From an uncultured Clostridia bacterium (lineage in GTDB: Bacteria > Bacillota > Clostridia > Oscillospirales > Acutalibacteraceae): 64,000 nucleotides of DNA. The position numbers were made by a program, and so were the translations under genes. The stretch covers positions 124,001-188,000 of the forward strand of contig CALHND010000004.1 in the NCBI GenBank assembly GCA_938034875.1, written 5' to 3'. A model generated the notes under the pieces. That model was not told where the DNA came from. It searched no databases and saw only the letters and a program-made list of their open reading frames with translations. Positions 62,601 through 64,000 of this stretch are shown here, piece after piece. Numbering within the stretch: position 1 is the stretch's first letter; every line of letters begins with the position of its first letter.

Positions 62601-63131
62601 ATCGTACACTTTTTTTACAGTTTTTCTTAAGTTTGTATCATTGCCATCGTCACCCAAAAAATCAATCAAACTAAAAAATTCTGCATCTTCTGTAACATAG
62701 TATTTGCTTATTGTCTCATTCATTGCGGCTTCATTAATTATGGCAAGCTGATCTTCAGTGGATGTAGTAAAATCGGGTTTAATGCCAAGCTGGTTAAAAT
62801 TTTCTTTAACCAGATTAATGCAAAACGAATCAATAGTAGAAATAGAAGCGCTTTCGAGCAGCATTTTCTGTTTAGCGGCTCTAATATTTTCGGCATCCTC
62901 ATCAATAACATTCTGTAATGCATCTGCAATACGCTTTCTCATTTCAGTAGCGGCCGCAGAAGTAAAGGTTACAATGAGCAATTTATCTATATCAATTGGG
63001 TTGTCCGAGTTAAGCACACGATCAATAACTCGCCTAGTAAGCACAGCAGTTTTGCCCGACCCGGCAGCAGCCGATACCAGTATGTTCCCTCTTGCATTAA
63101 CTGCATCAATCTGCTGTTTTGTCAGATTCAT
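59658..63131 (-). CDS. addA: ATP-dependent helicase/nuclease subunit A
   Basis: A 1157-residue UvrD-like helicase fused to a RecB-type nuclease. Walker A is SAAAGSGKTAVLTRR (about 19-33). Later helicase motifs include DVLVDEYQDTNDLQ (about 388-401) and VHQSKGLQ. The C-terminal nuclease shows VIDYKTDRVNNEDEL (about 1108-1122). With AddB it processes double-strand breaks for RecA. It overlaps the end of addB by 26 bases, as is typical. Confidence 0.97.
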   Translation of the reverse strand: MNLTKQQIDAVNARGNILVSAAAGSGKTAVLTRRVIDRVLNSDNPIDIDKLLIVTFTSAAATEMRKRIADALQNVIDEDAENIRAAKQKMLLESASISTIDSFCINLVKENFNQLGIKPDFTTSTEDQLAIINEAAMNETISKYYVTEDAEFFSLIDFLGDDGNDTNLRKTVKKVYDFTRSLPFPDRWLDTILRYYECFSIDNSAWCELYINECTNLANATIKSINHTLQEAIDVSNIGTCLKAIFYCKDKFEMLIDRLDNNDYEEALNICSSFKSPQMRIGKEDDKEYADYLKQKRDVYKSVIGSIKEYILNTSKENTDKVAICAPHIAKLIEIVKNYSANLLDIKKEQNQYDFADIESFTLKLLVDDCEGELKQTALAQSICTRYSDVLVDEYQDTNDLQNAIFNAVSDNGKNLFTVGDVKQCIYNFRKANPINFLNKKNSYPLYDGTNDPCKIILSGNFRSNAKICNFVNYIFEKLMNIDIAGMDYIDEDRLIPLGNFSEEDTASVELNIIDSSDSDKDDSELQAEYIAEYINNSVGVEMISDNGEMRPVKYSDFMIMLRSGKSKIRKYAEIFNRAGIPVSAYIESEYFKLPEICIILNLLKVINNPLKDISMLGVALSPLYAVSPNEVANVRLNSKNVPLYSAFLAAAKSNEKISNMLEKIQKYRRWAASMSVSSLISRIYDDTLLTHIMMSSDDGSVKKANLLYFIEYAKGFEKNNFGGLGAFVSYIDHVLASNGDITRKYTVGNNDAVQIMTVHQSKGLQAPICFVVNCSADFYIRDASENVVMHQKYGIGMNIFNSDKRTKCTTLPREAVATAIKKDIISEEARLLYVAMTRAQNRLIFLSVNKNIEKKLSSASQFEEGAWLMLRSCKSYFDWLISIALPNINVQRLYYTGYASSFGCNADFSVNIIDANDILTDYKSDSEIKNKEHLNLREMNDRILYKYPYENILNINSKYSASGLAENSNIQKYYCTKRPAFMNDGSVSASQRGTIMHRFMEVCSFANAETDVENEIKKLVDQKVFTQKEADCIDRDKIRIFLSSDVYAMIKTADTVLREARFIYEMPIYEIDNSIQSDEKVTVQGVADCVIVKDGKITVIDYKTDRVNNEDELIERYNAQLKLYAKAMNNTFKLPINDCVIYSFALGRGVSIGFSI

Positions 63132-64000
63132 CGCCTCTAACCTCCCTTCTAATCGTTTCTATTGCATTTTTGTCATGTAACGCAGCTATAGTGTTTTGAT
63201 TTGCACTTAAACAAACTGTATTATAATCGCATCTATCGCAAACGGAGTAACTATCAACTATCATCGGCATACGTCTGATATCGCCTTGAACCATTCGCTC
63301 GCCTGTTTCCTTTAATACAGTCATTATCTTGTTTTTTATATCTTCAAAATCAGTACCTGTTACAAGCGAATCCGACTTATATTTACCGTTTGAATCATAT
63401 TTAAACGGTACAAATTTACCCTGACCGTCTCGTTCCATTGCTTCTGGAATAGAGTTTTCGGAGTTAATAAGTCCGTTCATAGTGTAATTAGTGTTATCTT
63501 CGCTACTTTTGGCTTTTATAAAATCGGCGCGTCTGACAGGCATATAGAGTATACCGGCATAATCTGCATCAATGTTTTTTGACGATTCAACAAATGCATA
63601 CAAATACAAAAGCATCTGCATATTTAGTCCGTACAATATATCAGACAGTGCAAAGTTCTTTTTACCGGTTTTATAGTCAATTACGCGTACATATGCCTTG
63701 CCGTCCTTTTGCATAATATCAACGCGATCAACTGTACCGATAACCTGCACGCTGCCTTCGCCCATGTCTACACTAATCGGCTTAATATCGCTATCCGGAG
63801 CTATGCGTTTTTCAAACATTATCGGTTTAAAATCGGTTTGCGACAGTTCTTCTCCTATATTGCGAAGTATGTCAAACAGCAACTTTTTAATTCTTTCAAT
63901 AGTAAAAACAAACTGTTTTTCATCTGTTTCAAACCCGACAAAATGCTCATTTAAATACTCATTTACGCATTCGGTGATTTCATCACAAAGCTTGTTATCG
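63106..64000 (-). CDS. addB: ATP-dependent nuclease subunit B (C-terminal part, cut by window edge)
   Basis: The last 297 codons of AddB; the frame is open to the right edge of the window. The RecB-type nuclease domain has VRVIDYKTGKKNF (about 103-115 within this part). The C-terminal Fe-S cysteines are in CDRCDYNTVC, with the first ligand further upstream. AddB's inactive helicase and N-terminal nuclease halves are outside the window. It precedes addA in the same operon. Confidence 0.93.
   Translation of the reverse strand, partial: DNKLCDEITECVNEYLNEHFVGFETDEKQFVFTIERIKKLLFDILRNIGEELSQTDFKPIMFEKRIAPDSDIKPISVDMGEGSVQVIGTVDRVDIMQKDGKAYVRVIDYKTGKKNFALSDILYGLNMQMLLYLYAFVESSKNIDADYAGILYMPVRRADFIKAKSSEDNTNYTMNGLINSENSIPEAMERDGQGKFVPFKYDSNGKYKSDSLVTGTDFEDIKNKIMTVLKETGERMVQGDIRRMPMIVDSYSVCDRCDYNTVCLSANQNTIAALHDKNAIETIRREVRGDESDKTAD

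Noticed and set aside
1..64000. CRISPR arrays, insertion sequences, prophage or tRNA genes
   Set aside because: No regularly spaced repeats, transposase or integrase motifs, or tRNA cloverleaf sequences were seen on either strand by reading.

Overview
The window looks like chromosomal DNA of a low-GC, spore-forming anaerobic Firmicute, most likely class Clostridia and near the Oscillospiraceae/Ruminococcaceae. This is inferred from AT-rich intergenic DNA, sporulation genes (spoIIIA, spo0A, spoIVB), PolC and DnaD, AddAB, an electron-bifurcating-type [FeFe] hydrogenase, and a partial oxidative TCA branch. No insertion sequence, prophage, CRISPR array or tRNA gene was seen. Coding is dense: the only stretch over 300 bases without an intact gene is 5300-5654.

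Layout. 1-2179 (-): spoIIIA operon, with AE cut by the window edge and AD, AC, AB and AA complete. 2254-2814 (+): DivIVA-like coiled-coil protein from an overlapping divergent promoter. 2837-5660: araD-araB block bounded by a short inverted repeat, with a decayed ORF where araA might have been. 5655-8414 (-): orphan fumarase beta subunit, spo0A, spoIVB. 8629-14215 (-): xpt plus a BMP-type nucleoside ABC transporter, a purine salvage unit. 14410-16002: sugar-phosphate isomerase-like protein, a small membrane protein, GtrA protein. 16004-19152 (-): a regulatory-looking unit of two DRTGG-type proteins, an RsbW-like ATPase, an [FeFe]-hydrogenase-domain protein and a PHP phosphoesterase. 19318-25337 (+): gltX-glnS, murA, WalJ-like hydrolase, rlmH. 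25578-30712 (+): hydrogenase operon hndA-(HATPase)-hndB-hndC-hydA. 30832-33724 (+): glycosyltransferase, DnaD and DnaC-type helicase loader, followed by RNase P RNA. 34146-36313 (-): lipoprotein and nicotinate phosphoribosyltransferase. 36454-41869 (+): XRE regulator, aconitase, isocitrate dehydrogenase, asparagine synthase. 41912-54235 (-): the classic Firmicute block polC-ispG-rseP-dxr-cdsA-uppS-frr-pyrH-tsf-rpsB. 54394-59543 (-): ylmC/ymxH, sigA, dnaG, dgt-like, YigZ-like, rpmE. 59658-64000 (-): addA and the 3' part of addB.

How the genes connect. The bifurcating-type hydrogenase would reoxidise NAD(P)H and ferredoxin to H2. About 6 kb away, divergently read, is a second H-cluster protein that keeps all four cluster cysteines but has Ala at the proton-relay Cys and Gln at the cyanide-contacting Lys. 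It is co-transcribed with an anti-sigma-like ATPase and two DRTGG-type proteins, which suggests a hydrogen or redox sensing module; a further kinase-like ATPase sits inside the hydrogenase operon. Aconitase and NADP-type isocitrate dehydrogenase supply 2-oxoglutarate. Several junctions carry overlapping signals: asnB and the fumarase gene have Shine-Dalgarno bases inside terminator-like hairpins, and the acn and rnpB promoters start on the upstream gene's stop codon.
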